From positions 1-43,604 of the forward strand of contig JACPGL010000008.1 of the NCBI GenBank assembly GCA_016182525.1: a DNA stretch of 43,604 nt, written 5' to 3'. Positions 15,190 to 23,619 of the stretch are shown here, in pieces. The position numbers and the translations under genes were made by a program. Every line of letters starts with the position of its first letter. The first letter of the stretch is position 1. Source of the stretch: Candidatus Kerfeldbacteria bacterium (lineage in GTDB: Bacteria > Patescibacteriota > Patescibacteriia > JACPL01). The notes beneath the pieces were generated by a model. The model saw only the letters and a program-made list of their open reading frames with translations, was not told the origin of the DNA and did not search any database.

Positions 15190-16935
15190 ATGGAAAACGC
15201 ACAACACGTCGAAAACATTCGCCACACATGCGCTCATGTGCTGGCACGCAGTATGCTCAAACTATTCCCGGGCACAAAACTTGCCATTGGCCCGGCCATC
15301 GAGCATGGTTTTTACCAAGACTTTGAACCACCGCGGCCGATTACGGATAAAGACCTTGCTGCGATTGAAAAAGAAATGCGAAAGTTTTTAGCGCATGGCC
15401 ACGGGATGACAGGAGAGAAGGTGTCTGTGAAAGAAGCGCGCGAGTCGCAAAAGCCTCATCCGTACAAACTTGAAATCATTGACGAGTTAGAGCAAGAAGG
15501 CAAGGACATTACCTTGTATACGATGGGAGACTTTGTCGATTTATGCCGCGGCGGACATGTTGAAAATACCAAAGAGATTAACCCCAAAGCCGTAAAGCTC
15601 ACAAAAGTTGCTGGTGCGTATTGGCGTGGAGATGAAAAAAAGCCCATGCTCACTCGCATTTACGGTTTAGCGTTTGAAACACCGGAAGAGCTGAAAGCGC
15701 ATATGACCATGTTGGCCGAAGCGGAAAAGCGCGATCACCGAAAGATTGGCAAAGAGCTCGATTTGTTTGTTTTCTCGGAACTCGTCGGGTCAGGCTTGCC
15801 GCTCTTTACTCCTCGCGGAACAGTGATTTTGTCGGAGTTCACCAAACTCATCTACGAACTGCAAGAGCCGCATGGATATTTGCGCGTGGATATTCCGCAT
15901 TTGGCAAAACCCGAGCTGTATAAACGATCGGGACACTGGGACAAATTTAAAGATGACATTTTCCATGTTCGCGGCAAACACGATTCGGAGTTTGTGTTGA
16001 AGCCGATGAACTGTCCGCATCATGCGCAGATTTATGCATCACGGCCGCGGAGCTATCGTGACCTCCCCTTGCGATACGCCGAAATTACCAAAATGTACCG
16101 CGACGAAAATCCCGGGCAGTTGCAAGGGTTGTCGCGCGTGCGTTCGATTACCATTGACGATGCGCACGTCTTTTGCCGACCCGACCAAATCCACAACGAA
16201 GTCATGAACATGATCGACATTGCCGAGGCTGTGTACAAACTGTACAACATAAAACTCACTCCAATACTCTCCGTTCGTGATCCAAAAACTCCAGAAAAAT
16301 ATCTTGGGACAGATGAAGGATGGGCTTCTGCCGAAGCCACACTCAAGAAGGTGTTGAAAGATCGCGGCATAAAGACATTCGATCTTGACACTGGCGGCGC
16401 GGCGTTTTACGGGCCAAAGATCGATCTGTCAGGCATTGATGCGATTGGCCGCAAGTGGCAGCTTGCGACATTCCAAATCGACTTCAATCAGCCCGAAGGG
16501 TTAGATTTGACCTATGTTGACGAGCGCGGTAAAGAGGTGCGGCCGGTCATGATTCACCGCGCGCTGCTCGGATCGATGGAACGGCATCTCATGGTGCTGC
16601 TCGAACATTTTGCCGGAGCATTTCCCGTGTGGCTTTCCCCTGTCCAGATTGCGCTTTTACCCCTTTCCGAAAAACACATTGACTTTGCGCGTACCCTTTC
16701 GCAAGAGTTCAAATCTCATGGAGTCCGAGTTGACGTTGATGAGAATAACGAAACCGTGGGCAACAAAATCCGTAAAGCCGTCAAGCAAAAAGTGCCATAT
16801 CTCATCGTCCTTGGAGACAAAGAAGTAAAAAGCGGGTCACTTCCTATCCGTTCTCGCGGCTCAAAAGAATCTCACGAGATGGTTAAGAACGATTTTATAA
16901 AAAAAGTTTTGGAAGAAATTAAAGAGAGAAAATGA
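15190..16935 (+). CDS. thrS: Threonyl-tRNA synthetase without TGS domain
   Basis: A 581-residue class II synthetase that charges tRNA-Thr. The family usually has about 640 residues; here the N-terminal TGS domain is missing and the protein begins at the editing domain (HTCAHVLARSMLK with the HxxxH site, then LCRGGH). Catalytic core: MNCPHH with a zinc Cys, motif 2 YRDENPGQLQGLSRVR, zinc His in DDAHVF, and motif 3 IHRALLGSMERHLMVLLEH. The C-terminal anticodon-binding domain starts near residue 480 (WLSPVQIALLPLSEKH). The ATG at 15190 directly follows the T-box attenuator, which fixes the start and indicates control by tRNA-Thr charging. Confidence 0.97.
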   Translation: MENAQHVENIRHTCAHVLARSMLKLFPGTKLAIGPAIEHGFYQDFEPPRPITDKDLAAIEKEMRKFLAHGHGMTGEKVSVKEARESQKPHPYKLEIIDELEQEGKDITLYTMGDFVDLCRGGHVENTKEINPKAVKLTKVAGAYWRGDEKKPMLTRIYGLAFETPEELKAHMTMLAEAEKRDHRKIGKELDLFVFSELVGSGLPLFTPRGTVILSEFTKLIYELQEPHGYLRVDIPHLAKPELYKRSGHWDKFKDDIFHVRGKHDSEFVLKPMNCPHHAQIYASRPRSYRDLPLRYAEITKMYRDENPGQLQGLSRVRSITIDDAHVFCRPDQIHNEVMNMIDIAEAVYKLYNIKLTPILSVRDPKTPEKYLGTDEGWASAEATLKKVLKDRGIKTFDLDTGGAAFYGPKIDLSGIDAIGRKWQLATFQIDFNQPEGLDLTYVDERGKEVRPVMIHRALLGSMERHLMVLLEHFAGAFPVWLSPVQIALLPLSEKHIDFARTLSQEFKSHGVRVDVDENNETVGNKIRKAVKQKVPYLIVLGDKEVKSGSLPIRSRGSKESHEMVKNDFIKKVLEEIKERK

Positions 16936-16941
16936 TGAGAA

Positions 16942-17106
16942 GTGGGAAGGATGGACACATGTTTCTAAGCGGCATATCCCGCAGGCAATTTCGGCTTGGT
17001 CCGAAGCTCGAAGAGCTGAGGCGAAATTGCCGAGGGAAAAGAACGATCGGCTGCTGGAGCCGATCGATTCTGGTGCCGCGTGAAACATGTGTCCAGCCGC
17101 TCCCAC
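16942..17106 (+). ncRNA. Structured dispersed element S2, copy A (thrS-miaB intergenic)
   Basis: Outer stem GTGGGA (16942-16947) and TGGACACATGTTTC (16952-16965) pair with GAAACATGTGTCCA (17082-17095) and TCCCAC (17101-17106). The 112-base core (16969-17080) has GCGGCA/TGCCGC, TCCC/GGGA, GGCAATTTC/GAAATTGCC, AGCTC/GAGCT and ATCGGCT/AGCCGAT helices, with fixed loops CTTGGTCCGA, GAGG, AAGAACG and CGATTCTGGTG. A core of the same length at 34583-34694 covaries in every inner helix. I do not recognise the family. Confidence 0.75.
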
Positions 17107-17136
17107 ATGCATTTCAAACTATGATTATCCTGTGAC

Positions 17137-18450
17137 ATGAGATCACTAAAGCAAAAAACGTACTATCCCTTCGTCCTTGGTTGCGCGATGAATTACGCCG
17201 ATGCAGAACGGGTAAAATCAGTTCTCGAAACATTAGGATATGTTGAAGGCCAGCAAGAAGAGAAAGCTGATCTCATCCTTGTGATGTCGTGTTCCGTTCG
17301 GCAAAAAGCGATGGATCGGATTTATGGCAAGGGCAAGATTTGGAATCAGTGGAAAAAAGAACGGCCGCTGTTTACGGTGCTGTCAGGATGTGTGCTTCCA
17401 GAAGATCGACCAAAGATGAAATCGATCTTTGACGTGATCTTTCAAATTAAGGAAGTGGACAAGCTCGGCGAGATGATTTCGAAACGCGTGAATGAGTATG
17501 AAGATATCATCCCGGGAAGTGCGTATTTTAAGATTCCACCGAAATACTCATCCAGCTTTCAAGCGTTTTTGCCCATTCAAGCCGGCTGCAACAAGTTTTG
17601 CACCTACTGTGCTGTTCCCTACACGCGCGGGCCGGAGGCGTATCATCCAGCGTCACAAATCATGGAGGAAGTTGAAGATCTTGCCCGCCGCGGATTCAAG
17701 GAGATTACCCTTCTTGGCCAAACAGTGAACTCATACAAAAATACCGAGGAGCCAGACGCGCACATCCAAACATTTGCTGATCTCTTGCGATTCGTTGCTG
17801 AAGCGGCTCCGCGTACATGGATTCGGTTTATCTCTCCCTACCCGACCGATTTTACCGAGGAATTGGTCGAAGTGATTGCAACGCACGACAACATTTGTAA
17901 AACGATTCACATGCCCGTGCAGTCGGGAAACAACGAGGTCTTGCGGCGGATGGCGCGTAAATATACACGCGAGCAGTATCTTGAAAAAGTTCGGATGATT
18001 CGCGCCGCGTTGCCCGATACATCTTTGACCACCGACTGCATCGTAGGATTTTGCGGAGAGACCGAAGAGCAGTTTCAAGATTCGCTTGCATTATTTGATG
18101 AAGTCAAATTCGATATGGCATTTACCGCGCAATACTCCCCTCGCCCTGGTACGACAAGTGGACGGTTTTTCAAAGATGACGTTCCGCGCGAAGTCAAAAA
18201 AGACCGCGAGGAGCGATTAACGAAAGTTCTTGCCAAGCATTCTGCCGCGTTCAACGCGCGATTGGTTGGCAAAAATCTCCCTGTGCTCATCGAAAAAGAA
18301 AAGGTTGGATTCTACCACGGCCGAACCGAGCACAACAAACCTGTTCGGGTTCCTGCCATCTCCGATGGTGAGCAGCGCGTCGGTGCATTTGCTGATGTGC
18401 GCATCACCTCTTCAACCACGTGGAATCTTACAGGGGAACTCATGCAATGA
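17137..18450 (+). CDS. miaB: tRNA-2-methylthio-N6-dimethylallyladenosine synthase MiaB
   Basis: A 437-residue radical-SAM methylthiotransferase. The N-terminal UPF0004 domain has the three cluster cysteines (LGCAMNYADAERV, MSCSVRQ, LSGCV). The radical-SAM triad is CNKFCTYC at residues 151-158. The C-terminal TRAM domain (about 375-437) binds tRNA. It adds the 2-methylthio group to i6A37 made by MiaA, whose gene follows with an ATGA overlap, which favours MiaB over RimO or MtaB. Structured element S2 copy A fills the 201 bases between thrS and this gene. Confidence 0.95.
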   Translation: MRSLKQKTYYPFVLGCAMNYADAERVKSVLETLGYVEGQQEEKADLILVMSCSVRQKAMDRIYGKGKIWNQWKKERPLFTVLSGCVLPEDRPKMKSIFDVIFQIKEVDKLGEMISKRVNEYEDIIPGSAYFKIPPKYSSSFQAFLPIQAGCNKFCTYCAVPYTRGPEAYHPASQIMEEVEDLARRGFKEITLLGQTVNSYKNTEEPDAHIQTFADLLRFVAEAAPRTWIRFISPYPTDFTEELVEVIATHDNICKTIHMPVQSGNNEVLRRMARKYTREQYLEKVRMIRAALPDTSLTTDCIVGFCGETEEQFQDSLALFDEVKFDMAFTAQYSPRPGTTSGRFFKDDVPREVKKDREERLTKVLAKHSAAFNARLVGKNLPVLIEKEKVGFYHGRTEHNKPVRVPAISDGEQRVGAFADVRITSSTTWNLTGELMQ

Positions 18451-19400
18451 ACACCAATCGCCCGAAATTGATTGTGATTCTTGGTCCGACTGCATCGGGC
18501 AAATCCACTCTTGCCATTCAGCTTGCCAAAAAGTTCAACGGATACATTCTTTCGGCTGATTCGCGCCAAGTGTATCGCGGAATGGATATTGGAACAGCAA
18601 AAGTCACAGGCCGAAAAACGCGTGTGGCAGGATTTCCTGCGATCGTGTCACAGGGAGTACACCATTTTTTGATTGACATCAAAAACCCTGACCAAACATG
18701 GACACTTGCCGACTTTCAAAAGGCCGTCAAGCGCATAACGACTCGCCTGCGAAAACATCCTTCATTCTCGAAAAAAATCCCGTTTCTTGTTGGTGGGACA
18801 GGTCTGTACATTTCTTCGATTGTTGAAAACTGGGATTTGCCAAAAGGCGCTCCGGATTTGGCTCGACGGAAACGACTTGAAAAACGAACGCTTGACTCGC
18901 TTGTCAAAGAACTCAAACGAAAAGATCCGGCCTCTGCAGCGCTTCTCGATCTTCAAAATAAACGTCGCGTTGTGCGCGCCCTGGAGTATGTGCTTTCTAC
19001 AGGCCATTCATTTTTGAAGAATCAGCAAAAACGGCGACCGGAATTCGACATCCTTCAACTTGGACTCGCCGTGCCGGATGCCGAACTCACTCGCGCCATG
19101 ACTCGACGCGTGCGGTCAATGATACGTCTCGGCCTTGTACGTGAAGCGAAAAGACTTCCCAAAAAATATGGATGGGACTCACCAGCGATGAGTGGAATCG
19201 GGTATACAGAAATTCGGTCATACCTTAAAGGCACGCTTTCGCTCGATGACGCGGCACAACAGATTGTCACCCACACACGCCAATACGCAAAACGCCAGAT
19301 GACGTGGTTCAAACGCGACACATCAATCCAATGGTTTCAACGCACAGGAGAAGCAAAAACGATCGTACAAAAATTTTTTTCAACACAGAAGACACAATGA
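18447..19400 (+). CDS. miaA: tRNA dimethylallyltransferase MiaA
   Basis: A 317-residue P-loop enzyme that transfers dimethylallyl to A37 of tRNAs reading UNN codons. Motifs: Walker A GPTASGKST (residues 10-18), the SADSRQVYRGMDIGTAK region that holds the catalytic Asp and Thr-binding residues, LVGGTGLYI, and the C-terminal GIGYTEI...YAKRQMTWFKRD. Start overlaps the miaB stop (ATGA, 18447-18450). Its own stop overlaps the next start in the same way, so miaB, miaA and the membrane gene are translationally coupled. Confidence 0.96.
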   Translation: MNTNRPKLIVILGPTASGKSTLAIQLAKKFNGYILSADSRQVYRGMDIGTAKVTGRKTRVAGFPAIVSQGVHHFLIDIKNPDQTWTLADFQKAVKRITTRLRKHPSFSKKIPFLVGGTGLYISSIVENWDLPKGAPDLARRKRLEKRTLDSLVKELKRKDPASAALLDLQNKRRVVRALEYVLSTGHSFLKNQQKRRPEFDILQLGLAVPDAELTRAMTRRVRSMIRLGLVREAKRLPKKYGWDSPAMSGIGYTEIRSYLKGTLSLDDAAQQIVTHTRQYAKRQMTWFKRDTSIQWFQRTGEAKTIVQKFFSTQKTQ

Positions 19401-21184
19401 AAAGAACAAAAATATTTCTTCGAGAGCATAGCACAGAATGTGCCCTCATTGCGGTCACGGTCGTTCTCTTTTTTCTCCTCACCTACCCCCTTGTGTTTTC
19501 CTTTCACAAGGCGCTGATCGGGACACTTCTTTCGACAGCAGGCGATCAATTTCTTTTCTATTGGAATTACTGGTGGATCCGATTTGCGATCCTTGATCTC
19601 CATACAAATCCATTCCTGACCGACTGGGTATTTCTTCCGTACACGAATGTGCTCGTCATGCACACGCTGATGCCGCTTCAGGGCATTCTCTCTCTGCCGT
19701 TTCAGCTTCTTCACCTCCCGATCCCTCTCATCATGAACACGTTTTTGCTTCTTTCATTTGTCATTGGGGCGCTTGGAATGTACAAAACGGTTTTTCTCCT
19801 CTCGCGCGATCGAGCAGCGTCGTTCGCCGCTGCGCTTCTCTTTACATTTTCTCCAATCATCCTGAATCGTCTTCCCGGACATTATGCGTTTACGATTATT
19901 TGGTATGTTCCATGGGTGTTGTATCATACGATCGCGCTTTTCTCGAATCCCTAGCAATGGAAAAAGCGTGGCGTGTGGATCGGCGCGCTTCTTGCTGCTG
20001 CGCTGTATCACGATCCGAGCATCACACTTTATCTCCTTCTCTTCATATTCGTGTTGCTGATCTTTGTTACTGCACAAGGCCGCTTACGAGAATTGATAAA
20101 GCCGTTCATTCTTGCGGGCGCGATATCTCTCGTTGCGGCACTTCCTATGCTCATCACCGTACGGGGGCGGGCATTGGAAATGCGGCCACCGTCAGTCAGC
20201 GAATACCTTGCCTTTTCTCCATCGCTCGTAAGTTACATTCTGCCAGCTTCCGATCACCGTCTTTTCGGCACCGAACTAAAGAATGAAATCACCGATCGTT
20301 CGCGCGAGAATGATACGTTTCTCGGATATGCGTTCCTTCTCCTTATCGCTCTTGCCGCTGCTTCGTGGCGCTTCACGCAAACCGATCGCCCACCTCTTGT
20401 GAGGCTTTTGTGGATCGTCTTTTTTCTGACGATTGTGCTCTCGTTTGGCGCAGCTCTTCGAGGGAGGACGGAATACTATGCTTTAGGAATGGGTTCGAAT
20501 ATTGAAAATATTTTTGCACCGTACGTGCTCTTTCGATACATCCCATATTATTCTCAACTGCATGTCCCTTCGAGAATACTTCTCCTTGCTGTTCCTATTG
20601 GCGCGATTCTGGCGGGATGGGGATTTGTGCGTTTCACCGAGCGCTTTCGCATTTCTCGAAAACAGTCGTGGGGTATTGTTGTCGGGATGAGCGTGCTGCT
20701 TTTTGTTGATAACTTTCGAATGCCGCTCGATCTTGTCCAACCACCGCAGGCATCTCCATGGCTTACGGAACTCCAAAAGATGGATGGAGATTTTGCTGTT
20801 TTTGAACTACCTGTGTATGTGCACGAACGCGACCTCTCGACGTTTGATACATTTGATCTCAACACCTTTCAAACGATTCACGAAAAACGCACGATGAACG
20901 GATATCTTTCACGCGCGCCGCGGAAAATATTTATGGATTTGAACGCTCCCGGCATTCGCTACTTAGCGATTCGTGATGAGACCACAGAGGACGATCGGAA
21001 CCGCGATCTTGTCATGCCGTTTTTTTGGGAACGAAATATGCGATACGCGTTGATGTACAAAACGTATTTTTCGAAAGATGAACAAGAGCAACTTGATTCG
21101 TATCTTCGTTCTGTTCTCGAGTTCCCTGTGGAGTTTGAGGATGAGTTGCTCCGTGTGTATACTATTCCATCAGTGTCGCCATGA
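19397..21184 (+). pseudogene. GT-C-like polytopic membrane protein interrupted by an in-frame amber codon
   Basis: One open frame of 596 codons apart from a TAG at 19952-19954 (codon 186). Before it the frame reads ...VLYHTIALFSNP, after it QWKKRGVWIGALLAAAL..., with membrane character continuing, so the stop splits one protein. N-terminal half: about six spans with the acidic loop AGDQFLFYWNYWW, as expected for GT-C glycosyltransferases using lipid-phosphate sugars or related YfhO-type proteins. The C-terminal about 150 residues (after FVDNFRMPL) are a soluble domain. Either a pseudogene, an assembly error, or readthrough. Downstream frame could restart at 19973. Start overlaps the miaA stop; the end overlaps argF by 23 bases. 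Confidence 0.75.
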
Positions 21185-22088
21185 TGGCTTTTTGGACGTG
21201 GAGGCGGTTTTCGGCTTCATCAAAGACGATGGAGTTGGCGCTGTCGAGAACGTCGTCGGTGATCTCGTCGCCGCGGTGAGCAGGGAGACAGTGCATGATG
21301 AGCGTATCAGGTTTGCATTTGCTCATAAATTCGCTGTTGAGCTGGAATGGTTGCATCTTGGCTTTGCGCGCGGCGGCTTCGGCCTCTGGCCCCATACTTG
21401 CCCAAACGTCGGTATACACGACATTGGCGTCTTTCAACATGTCCGAGCTCGTTGAATCCGCAAAGGTATAGGTGCCACCACTGCTCTCGCGCGCGCTTTC
21501 GGTTGCTTGGAGAATCTTCGAATCTGGTTCGTGGCCCTCTGGCGCCATAATCACAAGATGCATACCGCCGAGCGCTGCACCTTCAACCCAGGAATTGGCC
21601 ATGTTGTTCGCGCCGTCTCCGACAAAGACAATCTTCTTTCCGCGATAGTCGCCGAGCTTTTCTTGAATCGTAAACATATCGGCCAAGACTTGGCAGGGAT
21701 GCAAGAGATCGGTGAGGCCGTTGATCACTGGAATCGTTCCGTTTGTTGCAAGATCAACAACGTCTTGATGATTGAATGTACGGATCATGATGCCGTCAAG
21801 ATAGCGCGAGAGAACTTTTGCTGTGTCCGCTATCGTTTCCCCTCTTCCAAGCTGAAGATCGTTTCCGGAAAGATAGAGCCCAACTCCACCTAGCTGATAG
21901 ATGCCGACTTGAAACGACACGCGCGTGCGAGTGGATGGCTTGGCAAAAATCATGCCAAGCGTTTTGCCAGCGAGTATGGCATGAGGTTCACGTCGCTTCT
22001 GCTTTGCTTTGAGATCAGCCGTGAGATCGAAGAGTTGCTTCATCTCTTCGGCCGACAGATCCATGATGGAGAGAAGATCTTTTGTCAT
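21162..22088 (-). CDS. argF: Ornithine carbamoyltransferase
   Basis: A 308-residue transcarbamylase: carbamoyl phosphate plus ornithine gives citrulline. Motifs: carbamoyl-phosphate loop PSTRTRVSF, HPCQVLADMFTI, and the OTC-specific HCLPAHRGDEI near the C-terminus, which separates it from PyrB. The start is ATG at 22086-22088 (MTKDLLSIMDL); a longer frame would translate structured element S1. It lies downstream of pyrF in the same direction. No other arginine gene is present in the window, so it may serve arginine or citrulline catabolism or synthesis. Stop TAG. Confidence 0.95.
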   Translation of the reverse strand: MTKDLLSIMDLSAEEMKQLFDLTADLKAKQKRREPHAILAGKTLGMIFAKPSTRTRVSFQVGIYQLGGVGLYLSGNDLQLGRGETIADTAKVLSRYLDGIMIRTFNHQDVVDLATNGTIPVINGLTDLLHPCQVLADMFTIQEKLGDYRGKKIVFVGDGANNMANSWVEGAALGGMHLVIMAPEGHEPDSKILQATESARESSGGTYTFADSTSSDMLKDANVVYTDVWASMGPEAEAAARKAKMQPFQLNSEFMSKCKPDTLIMHCLPAHRGDEITDDVLDSANSIVFDEAENRLHVQKAIMATLME

Positions 22089-22117
22089 GTGAGAGAAAAT
22101 AATTATCTTATTGAACG

Positions 22118-22209
22118 CGGGTCCTGTCAGCGGGCGCCCTGTCACACCTCGCTCCAGGCTCGCTTCGCTCCCGCTACGCTCGGTGTGACCGCTTTCCCGC
22201 TGCCACCCG
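22118..22209 (-). ncRNA. Structured dispersed element S1, copy 2 (upstream of argF)
   Basis: On the minus strand nearly identical to 6594-6686, including both conserved arms; the only visible changes are in the apical GAGCG part. It has the same orientation relative to argF as copy 1 has to dnaE, ending 29 bases before the start codon. Confidence 0.7.
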
Positions 22210-22226
22210 CTTTCCTAAAAAAATAC

Positions 22227-22961
22227 TTAAACTTGACAATATTTCTCTGTCTCCGTAACTGGGTCTTTTGCTTCTGTAATGCCCCTTCCAACAATGATCA
22301 CGTCTGCACCCGCAGCAATCACATCTTTTGGAGTGGTGTAGCGCTGGCCACGGGCATCGCCTCCGCCGCCGAGTTTCACGCCCGGCGCGCAGATCAGAAA
22401 ATCAGACCCGCACATCTCGCGAAGTTTCTTGAGCTCGGACACGTCTCCCCCGTTTCCAATAAAGCCGATCACAAAATCAGGAAACTGCTTGGCGTACTCT
22501 ACAGATTTGGCTGTGTACTCCTCTGTGATTAAATTGCCTTCGGGGGTCATTTGCGCAAGAAGCAACAACCCGCGTGGTTCGTTAACGCGCGCCGCACCAT
22601 CCGCCAGTGCCTGAATCGTCCCCGGCCCGGAAACCGTATGCGCGTTCACGATATCCGCCCACTCGGACATGTGATACACCCCTTTTTCATACTGCAACTC
22701 AACGGTCTTGCCAATATCCGCGAATTTTCGATCTTCAAAAATAAGAAAGCTGTGTTTGTGTGCCAACTCTTGCAACTGTTCGGTCACTCTCGGCGAAAAA
22801 TCTTCAACAATGTCAATATGCGTTTTCAACATGCAGACTTTCGGTGCAAGCAGCTCCGCCATGCGCAACAACTCATCAGCCGAGGTATAATCTAATGCAA
22901 CACACAGTCGAGTTTTCTTTGACTCAATAATTTCTCGAGTTTTTTGAAGAAGTGAATTCAT
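22227..22961 (-). CDS. pyrF: Orotidine-5'-phosphate decarboxylase, eukaryote-like type
   Basis: A 244-residue TIM-barrel enzyme making UMP from OMP. The catalytic array is FEDRKFADIGKT (Asp-x-Lys-x-x-Asp-Ile-Gly), followed by QYEKGVYHMSEWADIVNAH, which looks like the fungal URA3/UMPS type rather than the short enterobacterial PyrF. The C-terminal GRGITEAKDPV phosphate-binding part is present. One base separates it from pyrE, so OPRT and OMPDC appear in the same order as in fused eukaryotic UMP synthase. Confidence 0.95.
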   Translation of the reverse strand: MNSLLQKTREIIESKKTRLCVALDYTSADELLRMAELLAPKVCMLKTHIDIVEDFSPRVTEQLQELAHKHSFLIFEDRKFADIGKTVELQYEKGVYHMSEWADIVNAHTVSGPGTIQALADGAARVNEPRGLLLLAQMTPEGNLITEEYTAKSVEYAKQFPDFVIGFIGNGGDVSELKKLREMCGSDFLICAPGVKLGGGGDARGQRYTTPKDVIAAGADVIIVGRGITEAKDPVTETEKYCQV

Positions 22962-22962
22962 A

Positions 22963-23562
22963 TTAGACTTGATTGGCTTCTAAGAATGCGAAGACTTCTT
23001 GCTTCTTTTCGGGAGTGATCTTCCCGAGCTCTTCTAAAACATTCACAACGCTTTTCAATCCGTAGAGTGCGTGGAGTGCATATCCTTTCTCTTCGACCTG
23101 CTTTTTGCCGCCTTGTTCGCGATCGACAAGCAAGATCACATCCTCTACCGCTAATCCTTCTTTTTCAAAAATGGCGATGGTATCAAGAATGCTTCCGCCG
23201 GTGGTGATCATGTCTTCGATAATCAAACACGTTTGGCCTTTTTCGTACTTGCCTTCGATGAGTTTGTCGGTGCCATATCCTTTGCGCTCTTTGCGCGTGA
23301 AAATCATCGGCTTTTCGAGATCAACCGAAACAACCGTGGCGATCGGAAGCGCGGTGTACGGAATGCCAGCGATCACGTCATACGAAAGATCTTTTGCAAC
23401 ATTTTCCATTTTTTCAGCGACGGCTTTGAGCACTTTGGGATGCGAAACGAGAACGCGAAGATCAATGTAGATCGGCGACTGCATTCCGCTTTTGAGTGTG
23501 AATGAGCCGAATTTGATTGCTTCGATGTTGAAGAGGTTTTCGATAAACTCTTTGTCAGTCAT
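22963..23562 (-). CDS. pyrE: Orotate phosphoribosyltransferase
   Basis: A 199-residue type I PRTase: orotate plus PRPP gives OMP. The PRPP-binding motif [13 protein letters not shown] is clear, and the flexible-loop segment [15 protein letters not shown] carries the catalytic Lys. Start ATG at 23560-23562. It sits between pyrC and pyrF on the pyrimidine strand; 34 bases separate it from the pyrC stop. Confidence 0.96.
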   Translation of the reverse strand: MTDKEFIENLFNIEAIKFGSFTLKSGMQSPIYIDLRVLVSHPKVLKAVAEKMENVAKDLSYDVIAGIPYTALPIATVVSVDLEKPMIFTRKERKGYGTDKLIEGKYEKGQTCLIIEDMITTGGSILDTIAIFEKEGLAVEDVILLVDREQGGKKQVEEKGYALHALYGLKSVVNVLEELGKITPEKKQEVFAFLEANQV

Positions 23563-23585
23563 AGATTTTGGATACGTAAATTAAA

Positions 23586-23619
23586 GATTGCTTCATTCAC
23601 TTCGTTTGCCCGTAATGAC
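23586..23619 (+). repeat. GATTGCTTCG-family repeat overlapping the pyrC 3' end
   Basis: GATTGCTTCATTCACTTCG ... CGTAATGAC. On the minus strand it supplies the last codons (HYGQTK) and the TGA stop of pyrC, so repeat insertion appears to have reshaped the protein end. Confidence 0.6.

Noticed and set aside
19952-19954. TAG recoded as an amino acid (pyrrolysine or changed code)
   Set aside because: TAG ends grpE, rodA, argF and thyA normally, and no pyrrolysine genes are visible.
22118-22209. Integron attC site
   Set aside because: No RYYYAAC/GTTRRRY core pairs are present at the ends, and no integrase gene is seen.
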